Shown in pieces: positions 52,328-60,818 of a stretch of DNA of 64,000 bases. Under the pieces are notes generated by a model. The model was not told the origin of the DNA, searched no databases, and saw only the letters and a program-made list of their open reading frames with translations. A program made the position numbers and the translations under genes. This DNA is from JBCBDX01 sp039822005 (lineage in GTDB: Bacteria; Pseudomonadota; Alphaproteobacteria; Rhizobiales; Rhizobiaceae): positions 124,001-188,000 of the forward strand of contig JBCBMZ010000003.1 of the NCBI GenBank assembly GCA_039822005.1, given 5' to 3'. Within the stretch, counting starts at the first letter, position 1. Every line of letters begins with the position of its first letter.

Positions 52328-53290
52328 TTGCAAGTACTCGGGCTCGTCCTTCCTTTCTTCGGACTGATTGCAATCGGATACGCAGCGGCCCGGATCATCC
52401 GCACTCCCGCTGACGGTTTGGCATGGATGAATACCTTCATTGTATACATCGCGTTGCCGGCACTTTTCTTCAATCTTTTGTCCCGCACACCTGTGGAACA
52501 ATTGACGCAGTGGCGGTTCATCATCGCGACCACCATGACGACATTCATCATTTTCGCTGCCGCTTTTATCATCGCCGTCTTGAGAAATGGCGGCAAGGTG
52601 CCCGAAAGCACCGTGATGGGCCTTGGCGCCGCTTACGGAAATATCGGGTACATGGGCCCCGGGCTGGCACTTTTGGCGTTTGGTGAAGCAGCCATTGTGC
52701 CTGTCGCCCTCGTATTTTGTTTCGACAACACACTGCACTTCATTTTAGCGCCCTTGTTCATGGCGCTGTCCGGCAAGGATCCAAACGGGCCTTCGGGCTT
52801 CCGCTTGGCATTAGATGTTTTCCGGAAAATCATCACACACCCTTTTATCATGGCGACGATCATCGGAATCATGGCTGCGGTTTTTCAGGTGCAACCGCCG
52901 CAAGCGGTGCAAACGCTGATCGACTATCTGGCAAACGCCGCAGCACCCTGCGCACTGTTTGCAATGGGCGTGACACTGGGCCTGCGCCCCTTGCGACGGG
53001 TGCCATCTGAAACTACTTATATTGCTGCGCTTAAGCTCATTGGCGCACCATTGCTGGCTTACATTATTGTTTCCAGGGCCGGTGACTTTCCCGATGTCTG
53101 GGTTTATGCCGCTGTCCTGTTGGCTGGACTGCCGACGGCGACCAATGTCTATGTGATCGCGCAACAATATGATGTCTGGGTCGAGCGAGCGTCGGCCATT
53201 GTTTTGATTACAACCGTCGGCTCGGTACTAACCGTCACCGGGCTGCTTTATCTGATGACAAACAATATACTGCCGCCCGATCTTTTCTAG
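52328..53290 (+). CDS. AEC-family transporter (auxin efflux carrier type)
   Basis: A 320-residue inner-membrane carrier with about ten segments, starting VLGLVLPFFGLIAIGYAAAR, with YIALPALFFNLLSRTP and GAAYGNIGYMGPGLAL in the first half and GLPTATNVYVIAQQYDVW near the end. Members often export or import malonate or malate; the substrate here is not known. TTG 52328 is used because AAGGAAAA lies 6-9 bases upstream and no in-frame ATG fits. Convergent with the UbiH-type gene, overlapping by 4 bp. Confidence 0.88.
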   Translation: MQVLGLVLPFFGLIAIGYAAARIIRTPADGLAWMNTFIVYIALPALFFNLLSRTPVEQLTQWRFIIATTMTTFIIFAAAFIIAVLRNGGKVPESTVMGLGAAYGNIGYMGPGLALLAFGEAAIVPVALVFCFDNTLHFILAPLFMALSGKDPNGPSGFRLALDVFRKIITHPFIMATIIGIMAAVFQVQPPQAVQTLIDYLANAAAPCALFAMGVTLGLRPLRRVPSETTYIAALKLIGAPLLAYIIVSRAGDFPDVWVYAAVLLAGLPTATNVYVIAQQYDVWVERASAIVLITTVGSVLTVTGLLYLMTNNILPPDLF

Positions 53291-54489
53291 CTAAAAAGAC
53301 CGCGTAACCCGCCGCCGGGGTTGATCCCTTCGCGCATGAAGAATGAACGCAACGGTCCGATGTTTTTCAAAGCACTCAGACCGACGGCGCGAGCGGCTTG
53401 GACCGGCAAGAAATCCGTCAAGAGGGAACGGTTGAGCGCATCGACCGCGCCCGTGCGAAGATAAATGTCCGCACGTCGGCGCCGGTTATAGGCAGACGTA
53501 ACCTTGCCGCTGCCGGGATCGGTACCACCGGCTTTGGCATCACTCAAAACAGCGCCCAAATCGCCGATATCGCGGAAACCGAGATTGAGACCTTGCGCTC
53601 CGATCGGCGGAAATGAGTGCGCCGCATGGCCGACCAACATCACACGATCAGACCCGAAGCGATTTGCGATACTACTTGAAAGCGGCCAGGCCTGGAGCGG
53701 CATGGGATTTTCGACTTTCCCAAGCGTATGCTGAAGGTTTTTTTCCATGCGCCGCGACAGGCTTGTTTCATCCAGCGCCATCAATTCAGCCACCCCATCG
53801 GGCTCTACAACCCAAACGAGGCTGGACCGTTTTCCAGTCAGGGGAACCTGGGTAAACGGGCCTTTAGATGTGTGAAACTCCGCCGACACACCATTGTGGG
53901 GACGCGAATGGTCAAAAGCGGTTACCAGCGCTGTCTGTGGATAATCCCAATTGCGCACTTCAATGTCGGCTGCATTTCGAACCAATGAATTCGCCCCGTC
54001 AGCACCGACGATTAGTTTCGCCTCAAGCGGTGTGCCATTTGACAACGTCGCCAGAACATGGCCCGGTTCAAAAGCGGCAGCCGATACCATCGCCTTGTGG
54101 ATGACGATCTTTGGTTGCCGCGCAACAGTGGCACGCAGCGCACGGTTCAACGCACTGTTGGGGATATTAAATCCAAACTGTTCTTCACCAGCTTCCGATG
54201 CCCTGAAGTCCACGCTAGGCGCCCGAAAAAACCGGCCCGTATCATCAATGATACGAAGCACATTAAGCGGTGACGCAGCGTCTGCCACATCATCCCATAT
54301 TCCCATATCTTTGATAAGGCCAATGGCGGGCATCATTAGCGCAGTGGTGCGCGCGTCGGTGTCTACATGCGTTTCATCAGGCGCAACCAGCGCCACGTCA
54401 TAGCCTGCAGCACTTGCCTCCAGAGCGGCAGCAAAGGCGGTTGGACCCGCCCCAGCAACAATGATGTCTGTTTCATTTTTTTCATTCAT
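53287..54489 (-). CDS. UbiH/VisC-family FAD-dependent hydroxylase
   Basis: A 400-residue flavoprotein monooxygenase. The FAD-binding start reads DIIVAGAGPTAFAAALEA, a slightly altered GxGxxG, with LIVGADGANSLVR and SDRVMLVGHAAHSFPPIGAQ as the second and third flavin motifs. It resembles the UbiH/UbiL/UbiM hydroxylases of ubiquinone synthesis; which ring position it modifies cannot be told. The stop shares bases with the AEC gene's stop (CTAG). It is divergent from the BMP-type transporter. Confidence 0.85.
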   Translation of the reverse strand: MNEKNETDIIVAGAGPTAFAAALEASAAGYDVALVAPDETHVDTDARTTALMMPAIGLIKDMGIWDDVADAASPLNVLRIIDDTGRFFRAPSVDFRASEAGEEQFGFNIPNSALNRALRATVARQPKIVIHKAMVSAAAFEPGHVLATLSNGTPLEAKLIVGADGANSLVRNAADIEVRNWDYPQTALVTAFDHSRPHNGVSAEFHTSKGPFTQVPLTGKRSSLVWVVEPDGVAELMALDETSLSRRMEKNLQHTLGKVENPMPLQAWPLSSSIANRFGSDRVMLVGHAAHSFPPIGAQGLNLGFRDIGDLGAVLSDAKAGGTDPGSGKVTSAYNRRRRADIYLRTGAVDALNRSLLTDFLPVQAARAVGLSALKNIGPLRSFFMREGINPGGGLRGLFS

Positions 54490-54644
54490 ACGGCAGGAAA
54501 TGGCGTTGTTTGGAGGCTGTGTCCATGCGCGCGTTGACGCATTTACGCAAAACCGGCGCAGTTAACCCAAAATTATTGATATAGCCTCTTGCACCGCACA
54601 ACCGTAACGCTACGCTCGCGTTATTGTCTGCGGATTTATACTCA

Positions 54645-56195
54645 ATGTCTGACCTGCTGCGTGTCCAGCAAATCACAAAAACGTTCGGGCCTCTCAAGGC
54701 TAACGATACCGTTGATCTGGATGTGGCCAAAGGTGAGATACACGCGCTTTTGGGCGAAAATGGTGCCGGCAAATCCACATTGGTCAAAATGCTTTTCGGA
54801 AGTTTGCAGCCTGATAGCGGCTCAATCTGGTGGCGCGAAAGCCGGGTGATTATCAAAAACCCTTCAGCTGCCCGTGCCCTGGGCATCGGCATGGTTCACC
54901 AACATTTTTCCCTATTTGATTCCCTGACTGTCGCGGAAAATATTGCATTATCCCTTGATGATACCGGGCCTTTGAAAGACCTTGCCAGCAAGGCGGAAGA
55001 ATTGGGTAAAACCTACGGCTTGGAGCTGAACCCTGACGCGCTTGTCGGTGACCTGTCTGTTGGCGAGCGTCAAAGGGTCGAGATCATCCGTTGCCTCTTG
55101 CAACAACCTGATCTGATTATTCTCGATGAGCCCACATCAGTTCTGACGCCTCAGGAAGCCGAGAAGCTGTTCGACACGCTCCGCCAGCTTCAACGCGAGG
55201 GCAAGTCGATCCTCTATATCTCACATCGCCTCGACGAGGTGAAGCTCCTGTGCGCTCGCGCAACTATACTGCGCCACGGCAAGGTCGTCGCGCGCTGCGA
55301 CCCCCAAAAAGAAAGTTCCAAGTCGCTCGCAGCTATGATGGTTGGTAGCGATGTGGAGGATGTGGAACGCACGTCCACGCCGGGCTTGGATGGGACAAGT
55401 CGACCGATGGTGTTTGCTGTTCAGGGTCTTTCCCAACCCCCATTGGGGCCGTTTTCGGTAGCGCTGAAAGGGATCAACATCCGGCTCCGCGCTGGCCAGA
55501 TCCTCGGCGTGGCCGGTGTTGCCGGTAATGGACAATCGGAATTGTTTGACGCCCTGTCGGGAGAAGAAACCCAAGCGCAACCCGGTGTTATCGAAATTGG
55601 CGGGCAGGCCGCTGGAAGACTGGGCCCCAATGGACGACGGAAACTCGGTGCGGCGTTTGCCCCGGAAGAACGGATGGGCCACGCAGCGGTTGGCAACATG
55701 TCGCTGAGTGAAAATGTCTTTTTAAGTCGGCACGCTTCGGATGCTTCAGCCTATAAAAGCGGCGGTATATTGGGGATGATCCGGCAAAATGCGCTTACAA
55801 AGACACTGGGCCGGATTGTAAACGCCATGGACGTACGCAAATCGGGCGATAACCCACGTGCCGCAACGCTATCGGGTGGCAACTTGCAAAAATTGGTACT
55901 GGGGCGTGAATTTGATCGAAAGCCGAAAATTTTGATTTTCAACCAGCCGACATGGGGGGTAGACGCGGGAGCTGCTGCGCGGATACGCCAGACCATAATT
56001 GATGCCACAGGGCAGGGCGCTGCCGCTTTGGTCATCAGTCAGGACCTCGACGAGCTTTTCGAAATCAGCACATCCATAGCGGTGATGCATGATGGCCATT
56101 TAAGTGAGCCCATCGCAACTGAGGTCGCCACCCGCAATCAAATCGGCCTATTGATGGGCGGTGCTAGTCTTGATCAATTGGATGTTGCAGCATGA
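54645..56195 (+). CDS. Nucleoside-type ABC transporter, two-domain ATPase
   Basis: A 516-residue ATPase with two nucleotide-binding domains, as in ribose and BMP-type importers. The first domain is complete: GENGAGKSTLVK, HQHFSLFDSLTV, LSVGERQRVEIIRCL, LIILDEPTSVLT. The second is degenerate at the P-loop (GVAGNGQSELFDALSG) but keeps LSGGNLQKLVLGREF and NQPTWGVDAGAAARI. ATG 54645 is used; TTG 54624 is in frame. The stop overlaps the first permease start as ATGA. The first domain probably hydrolyses ATP, the second regulates. Confidence 0.92.
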   Translation: MSDLLRVQQITKTFGPLKANDTVDLDVAKGEIHALLGENGAGKSTLVKMLFGSLQPDSGSIWWRESRVIIKNPSAARALGIGMVHQHFSLFDSLTVAENIALSLDDTGPLKDLASKAEELGKTYGLELNPDALVGDLSVGERQRVEIIRCLLQQPDLIILDEPTSVLTPQEAEKLFDTLRQLQREGKSILYISHRLDEVKLLCARATILRHGKVVARCDPQKESSKSLAAMMVGSDVEDVERTSTPGLDGTSRPMVFAVQGLSQPPLGPFSVALKGINIRLRAGQILGVAGVAGNGQSELFDALSGEETQAQPGVIEIGGQAAGRLGPNGRRKLGAAFAPEERMGHAAVGNMSLSENVFLSRHASDASAYKSGGILGMIRQNALTKTLGRIVNAMDVRKSGDNPRAATLSGGNLQKLVLGREFDRKPKILIFNQPTWGVDAGAAARIRQTIIDATGQGAAALVISQDLDELFEISTSIAVMHDGHLSEPIATEVATRNQIGLLMGGASLDQLDVAA

Positions 56196-57295
56196 TCAGG
56201 GTTTCGCTCGAACGCCGTCAACGGCGCATCCCCCTGCTTGGCGTCGTATCACCTTTGCTGGCGCTGGCGATCACCATGACCATCGGAGCTTTGATGTTTG
56301 CCGCGCTAGGAAAGCCGCCGCTCGGCGCGCTTTACACCTATTTCATCGAGCCGCTGACAGAAATCTGGTCCATCCACGAACTTCTCATCAAGGCAACACC
56401 ACTCATTCTGATCGCAGTCGGATTGGCGGTGTGCTTTTCATCAAACAATTGGAACATTGGTGCCGAAGGTCAATTCATTATCGGCGCGGTTGCCGGCTCG
56501 GCGCTGCCGGTTCTAATGCCCGATTTGACAGGTCCCCTGGTCTTGCCATTGATGTTGCTGATGGGAATCGCGGGCGGCGCAGCGTACGCCGCAATACCGG
56601 CCCTTCTAAAGGCGCGCTTTCACACCAATGAAATTTTGACCAGCCTTATGCTGGTGTATGTGGCTCAATTGTTTCTCGATTGGATTGTTCGCGGCCCATG
56701 GCGCAATCCGGAAGGCTTCAATTTTCCCGAAACCCGTTCGTTTCATGCAGATGCGATTTTACCGGAAATTGCCAGCGCGTCAGGACGGGCGCATTTGGGC
56801 TTTGTATTTGCCATCATTGCCGCCATCGCAATTTGGTTCATGATGAGCCGGACGATGAAGGGCTTTGAAATTCGTGTGCTGGGTCAAAGCCCCAGAGCAG
56901 GTCGCTTTGCCGGTTTTTCGCACCGCAAGATGGTTTTCTTTGCTTTCCTCTTATCTGGCGGTTTGGCCGGACTGGCGGGAATTTCGGAAGTTTCCGGGGC
57001 TATCGGCCAACTCAGGCCGACCATTTCACCGGGCTATGGTTTCACAGCGATCATCGTTGCGTTCCTTGGCCGCCTAAACCCTTTGGGCATCATCGCAGCT
57101 GGCTTAATCTTGGCGCTTTCCTATCTTGGCGGAGAAGCGGCACAGATTTCGCTAGGTGTTTCCGACAAGGTAGCCGCCGTTTTTCAGGGGCTTATCCTGT
57201 TTTCTGTCTTGAGTTGTGACACGCTGATCAATTTCAAGGTTCGTGTTGCGCGCGTGGGAGCGGCCGCCTCTGCGCCGCAGGAGGGTGCCGCATGA
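56192..57295 (+). CDS. ABC transporter permease, BMP/nucleoside type (first)
   Basis: A 367-residue BPD_transp_2 family permease with about nine segments. Recognised by FSSNNWNIGAEGQFIIGAVA, TNEILTSLMLVYVA and the C-terminal SPGYGFTAIIVAFLGRLNPLG. It overlaps the ATPase by 4 bp and the second permease by 4 bp (ATGA at 57292-57295), giving tight translational coupling in the operon. Confidence 0.92.
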   Translation: MIRVSLERRQRRIPLLGVVSPLLALAITMTIGALMFAALGKPPLGALYTYFIEPLTEIWSIHELLIKATPLILIAVGLAVCFSSNNWNIGAEGQFIIGAVAGSALPVLMPDLTGPLVLPLMLLMGIAGGAAYAAIPALLKARFHTNEILTSLMLVYVAQLFLDWIVRGPWRNPEGFNFPETRSFHADAILPEIASASGRAHLGFVFAIIAAIAIWFMMSRTMKGFEIRVLGQSPRAGRFAGFSHRKMVFFAFLLSGGLAGLAGISEVSGAIGQLRPTISPGYGFTAIIVAFLGRLNPLGIIAAGLILALSYLGGEAAQISLGVSDKVAAVFQGLILFSVLSCDTLINFKVRVARVGAAASAPQEGAA

Positions 57296-58218
57296 GCCCT
57301 GACATGATTGAAGCTATCCTCCTGACCACCATGACCGCTGCGACACCACTTTTGCTCGCAGCCTTGGGCGAGTTGGTTGTCGAAAGATCCGGTGTATTGA
57401 ATTTGGGTGTTGAGGGCATGATGATCATCGGAGCCGTCTCCGGCTTCGCTGCCGCACAAATGGCAGGCACCGCGTGGGCAGGCGTGATCTTTGCACCCCT
57501 TTGCGGTGCTTTGTTTTCACTTTTGTTTGCATTTTTGACGGTCACTCTCGCCACAAATCAGGTCGCAACCGGCTTGTCTTTGACACTGCTTGGCTTGGGC
57601 GTATCCGGCATGGCAGGTGAAGCTTTCATAGGTTTGCCGGGCGTCAAATTGGAGGCACTCGACATCCCGTTCCTGACAGACATTCCCTACATTGGCGAAA
57701 TCCTGTTCGGTCAAGACCCGATTTTCTACATATCCATCGCGCTTGTAGCTGGCGTCAGCTGGTTCACTTTCAAAACCAGAGCGGGCCTGACTTTGCGCTC
57801 TGTCGGTGACAATCACGGTTCCGCGCACGCGCTCGGGATTAACGTAGCGCGGGTTCGTTATCTGGCGATCATGTTTGGTGGCGCTTGCGCGGGCCTTGCC
57901 GGGGCGCATTTGTCATTGGTGTACACACCACAATGGACCGAAAACATGACCGCCGGTCGGGGATGGATCGCGCTCGCGCTGGTCGTTTTTGCTTCTTGGC
58001 TGCCTTGGCGCGTACTGGCAGGCGCCTACCTTTTTGGCGGCATCACCATATTGCAGTTCCATGCGCAAGCGCAGGGCATTGCCATCCCTTCACAGTTCCT
58101 GTCGGCGCTACCCTATGTGGCCACGATTGTTGTCCTGGTCTTGATTTCCGCGAACAGGCGGATGACGATGAAGAACACCCCGGCCATGCTGGGTAAACCC
58201 TTTGTACCAGATACGTAG
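57292..58218 (+). CDS. ABC transporter permease, BMP/nucleoside type (second)
   Basis: A 308-residue BPD_transp_2 family permease. GVLNLGVEGMMIIGAVSGFA, LATNQVATGLSLTLLGLGVS and TLRSVGDNHGSAHALGINV are typical; GWIALALVVFASWLPWRVLA lies in the C-terminal half. It forms the channel with the gene before it. The binding protein starts 90 bp downstream. Confidence 0.92.
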   Translation: MSPDMIEAILLTTMTAATPLLLAALGELVVERSGVLNLGVEGMMIIGAVSGFAAAQMAGTAWAGVIFAPLCGALFSLLFAFLTVTLATNQVATGLSLTLLGLGVSGMAGEAFIGLPGVKLEALDIPFLTDIPYIGEILFGQDPIFYISIALVAGVSWFTFKTRAGLTLRSVGDNHGSAHALGINVARVRYLAIMFGGACAGLAGAHLSLVYTPQWTENMTAGRGWIALALVVFASWLPWRVLAGAYLFGGITILQFHAQAQGIAIPSQFLSALPYVATIVVLVLISANRRMTMKNTPAMLGKPFVPDT

Positions 58219-58308
58219 TTGGTGGATAGAACATCGCGATACATCAACGCGCAAAGTCAAACCGCGATACATTTTGCAACCGTTCCAACACCAGGGAGTG
58301 AAAGGAAT

Positions 58309-59382
58309 ATGAAAAAACTGACTGCAACACTTATGGGAGCTGCCGCCGTGATCGCTGTATCGATGCAAGCAGCTGCCGCCGCCGATGCCAAGGCATGCTT
58401 TATCTATGTCGGTCCAATTGGCGACTATGGCTGGAGCTATCAGCACCATCAGGGACTTTTGGACGTTGAAAAAGCATTCGGCGACCGTGTTGAAACCGCA
58501 TATCTGGAAAGCGTACCGGAAGGTGCTGACGCTGAGCGCGCCATCGAACGCTTTGCGCGCTCAGGTTGCAACATCATCTTCACCACATCTTTTGGCTACA
58601 TGGATGCGACGAACAAGGTTGCAGCCAAATTTCCCGATGTGAAGTTTGAGCACGCCACTGGCTATAAGCGCGAAAGCGATAATGTGACGACGTACAACTC
58701 CAAATTCTATCAGGGTCGTTACATCCAGGGTCAGATTGCAGCCAGCATTTCCGAAACAGGTGTTGCCGGCTACATCGCGTCCTTCCCCATTCCCGAAGTT
58801 GTCCGTGGCATCAACTCCTTTATCCTTGGTGCCCAGTCAGTAAACCCGGACTTTTCGCTGAAAGTTGTGTGGGTGAACACTTGGTTTGACCCTGGCAAGG
58901 AAGCAGACGCCGCCAAAGCGTTGATCGACCAGGGCGTCGACATTGTCACACAGCACACCGATTCCACGGCGGCCATGCAGGTTGCAGAGGAGCGGGGTGT
59001 GAAGGCTTTCGGCCAAGCATCAGACATGCAGGCTTTTGGTGAAAACACGCAGCTGACGTCGATAATTGACGATTGGGGTCCCTACTATGTTGAGCGCGTT
59101 GGTGCAGTGCTCGATGGAACATGGGAACAACAAGACGTTTGGGGAGGCATGATCGAAGGTCACGTTGCCATGGCACCTTACCGGAACATGCCTTATGATG
59201 TTGCGGCAAAGGCGAAGATCACGGAGCGCGACATCATGATTGGTCGCCTCGAGCCTTTCACCGGCCCCATCATGAAGCAGGATGGAACCGAGTGGCTGGC
59301 TGATGGCCAGACAGCTTCCATCGGCGAATTGCTCGGCATGAACTTTTACGTTCAAGGCGTCGACGATCAACTGCCGCAGTGA
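58309..59382 (+). CDS. BMP-family (PnrA-like) substrate-binding protein
   Basis: A 357-residue periplasmic protein of the Bmp/PnrA-like family, whose studied members bind purine nucleosides. Signal peptide to about residue 25 (AAAADAKACFIYVGPIGD). Family parts: DYGWSYQHHQGLLDVEKAF, IIFTTSFGYMDATNKVA, YIASFPIPEVVRGINSF and VNTWFDPGKEADAAKAL. ATG 58309 has AAAGGA upstream; the frame is open another 30 codons without support. It is last in its operon, after the ATPase and two permeases, and ends at a strong terminator. The family match, not context, is the basis for nucleoside or purine uptake. Confidence 0.9.
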   Translation: MKKLTATLMGAAAVIAVSMQAAAAADAKACFIYVGPIGDYGWSYQHHQGLLDVEKAFGDRVETAYLESVPEGADAERAIERFARSGCNIIFTTSFGYMDATNKVAAKFPDVKFEHATGYKRESDNVTTYNSKFYQGRYIQGQIAASISETGVAGYIASFPIPEVVRGINSFILGAQSVNPDFSLKVVWVNTWFDPGKEADAAKALIDQGVDIVTQHTDSTAAMQVAEERGVKAFGQASDMQAFGENTQLTSIIDDWGPYYVERVGAVLDGTWEQQDVWGGMIEGHVAMAPYRNMPYDVAAKAKITERDIMIGRLEPFTGPIMKQDGTEWLADGQTASIGELLGMNFYVQGVDDQLPQ

Positions 59383-59398
59383 TGCAAACAACGATATC

Positions 59399-59428
59399 AA
59401 AAAAAGGGCGCGCTAAGCGCCCTTTTTT
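59399..59428. terminator. Bidirectional terminator after the BMP operon
   Basis: AAAAAAGGGCGC pairs with GCGCCCTTTTTT around a GCTAA loop (59400-59428). It has A- and T-runs on both sides and serves the BMP operon and the convergent GT87-like gene. Confidence 0.93.
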
Positions 59429-59440
59429 AGTACGGCATGT

Positions 59441-60658
59441 TTATTCAGCGGGAGCAACTTGGCCGGGGTCGGAGACAGGTACAATTTTTCGACCAAGCGC
59501 GCGACCGGCGAAAGCCGCAAAGACAAGCAGCACAATCCATGGGGCCAATGAATAGCCCTCGGTCATCGTCAGCAATACGGTCAGCGGCAAAAAGAAACCG
59601 GCGATCAAACTGTTGCGCTCGATACTGTCCATTTGGCCCCATGAAACGGCCGATACGAAAAATGCCCCGGCAGGAGCCAAAAGGAAAAGATCATAGTTCA
59701 GACCAAATGGGGTCACGACCAACGCACCGGCCATCAACAAGGCGCACTTTATGGGATGGCACACGTTGGCCTGCGGGCGCCAAACGCGCCAGATCACATA
59801 AGAAACGCCGACACACACGACCGCATGCAACGACATCGCAACATCATGTCCAATGCCGAATGCGCGCAGACCCGAATATACCGAAATCATCTTCGCAAAA
59901 CCGACCGAACCATGTTCAAGAACATGTGTCGCATCTTGTGTTTGCGCCAAAAAAGCGATCCAAACATCGGCACCCAATACGACCGCGCTTGCCAAAAAGA
60001 GCCCCATGGTTGTCAGCGCCGCTGAAGCAATTGCGCGCCACTGTGCGGCAGCAAGTAACGCAATCGGGATAAGAACGCCCAGCTGCGGTTTGAACGTTAA
60101 AATACCGAAAAAGATACCGGCCAGCACCGGTCGAGTGGGCAAAAGATGCAGGCCAATCGCAAAAAGTCCCGCGGTCAAAAATGCGTTCTGACCATGCGAG
60201 ATGTTCAAAAAAGCGGCCGGGAACGCAATGGCAAGCAAGAGCGTCATTTTCACGTCGCCGGTTATGCGCACCATGACCCAAGCCACCGCAATGAAGGTGA
60301 GCGTCACCCAAACTGTGAGCGCCACATAGAAGGAAAGCCCACCCAACGGTAGCAACATCAGTTGAAAGTGTGGCGGATAGAAAAATGCAAAAAAGCCGCC
60401 CTCGGGAAACAAGGACTGCTGAATGGGTTCAAATGTCTCACGGGCGTAAACAGCAGTCGCATCAGCAAACAGCGCCTCGCGGGCCGCCACCCAAAAGCTG
60501 ACAAAGTCACTGCCAAACGGGTTTCCGTTGGGGAGCAGTCCACTATTGGTCGCCAATACATAGACCGTCGCTGCCGCCAGCATACCGACAAGCAGGAGAG
60601 GGTAGACGTTAAGCCGCTCTCTATCGACCCAAGACGCATTGACAATTGAGTTTAGCAC
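59441..60658 (-). CDS. GT87/DUF2029-family membrane protein
   Basis: A 405-residue polytopic protein with about ten segments, resembling the DUF2029/GT87 mannosyltransferase-like family. An acidic loop (GNPFGSDFVSFWVAARE) follows the first segment, as in GT-C enzymes, and FYPPHFQLMLLPLG and FGILTFKPQLGVLIPIAL are further family parts. The acceptor is unknown. GTG 60658 is chosen because GGGAG stands 8 bases upstream; GTG 60667 directly abuts that site and is less likely. It is divergent from the formate dehydrogenase genes, where a regulator is more often found. Confidence 0.8.
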   Translation of the reverse strand: MLNSIVNASWVDRERLNVYPLLLVGMLAAATVYVLATNSGLLPNGNPFGSDFVSFWVAAREALFADATAVYARETFEPIQQSLFPEGGFFAFFYPPHFQLMLLPLGGLSFYVALTVWVTLTFIAVAWVMVRITGDVKMTLLLAIAFPAAFLNISHGQNAFLTAGLFAIGLHLLPTRPVLAGIFFGILTFKPQLGVLIPIALLAAAQWRAIASAALTTMGLFLASAVVLGADVWIAFLAQTQDATHVLEHGSVGFAKMISVYSGLRAFGIGHDVAMSLHAVVCVGVSYVIWRVWRPQANVCHPIKCALLMAGALVVTPFGLNYDLFLLAPAGAFFVSAVSWGQMDSIERNSLIAGFFLPLTVLLTMTEGYSLAPWIVLLVFAAFAGRALGRKIVPVSDPGQVAPAE

Positions 60659-60818
60659 GCGTGGCACTCCCTTTCACCGCCGCCACATAGCAGGCCAACC
60701 TTTAGAAAGTGGTTACGCGGCCGCAAACGTACAAAATTGCGACCTGTCCTTGCCGCAGATCAGGTTCGTTTGAGTCAAACTCTCTGCCATAGTTGTGCGG
60801 AGGGAGGAATCGTCGCCG

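Noticed and set aside
60662..60676. Sigma-54 promoter before the formate dehydrogenase
   Set aside because: TGGCAC is present, but the -12 element reads TTCA instead of TTGC and lies about 140 bases from the gene.
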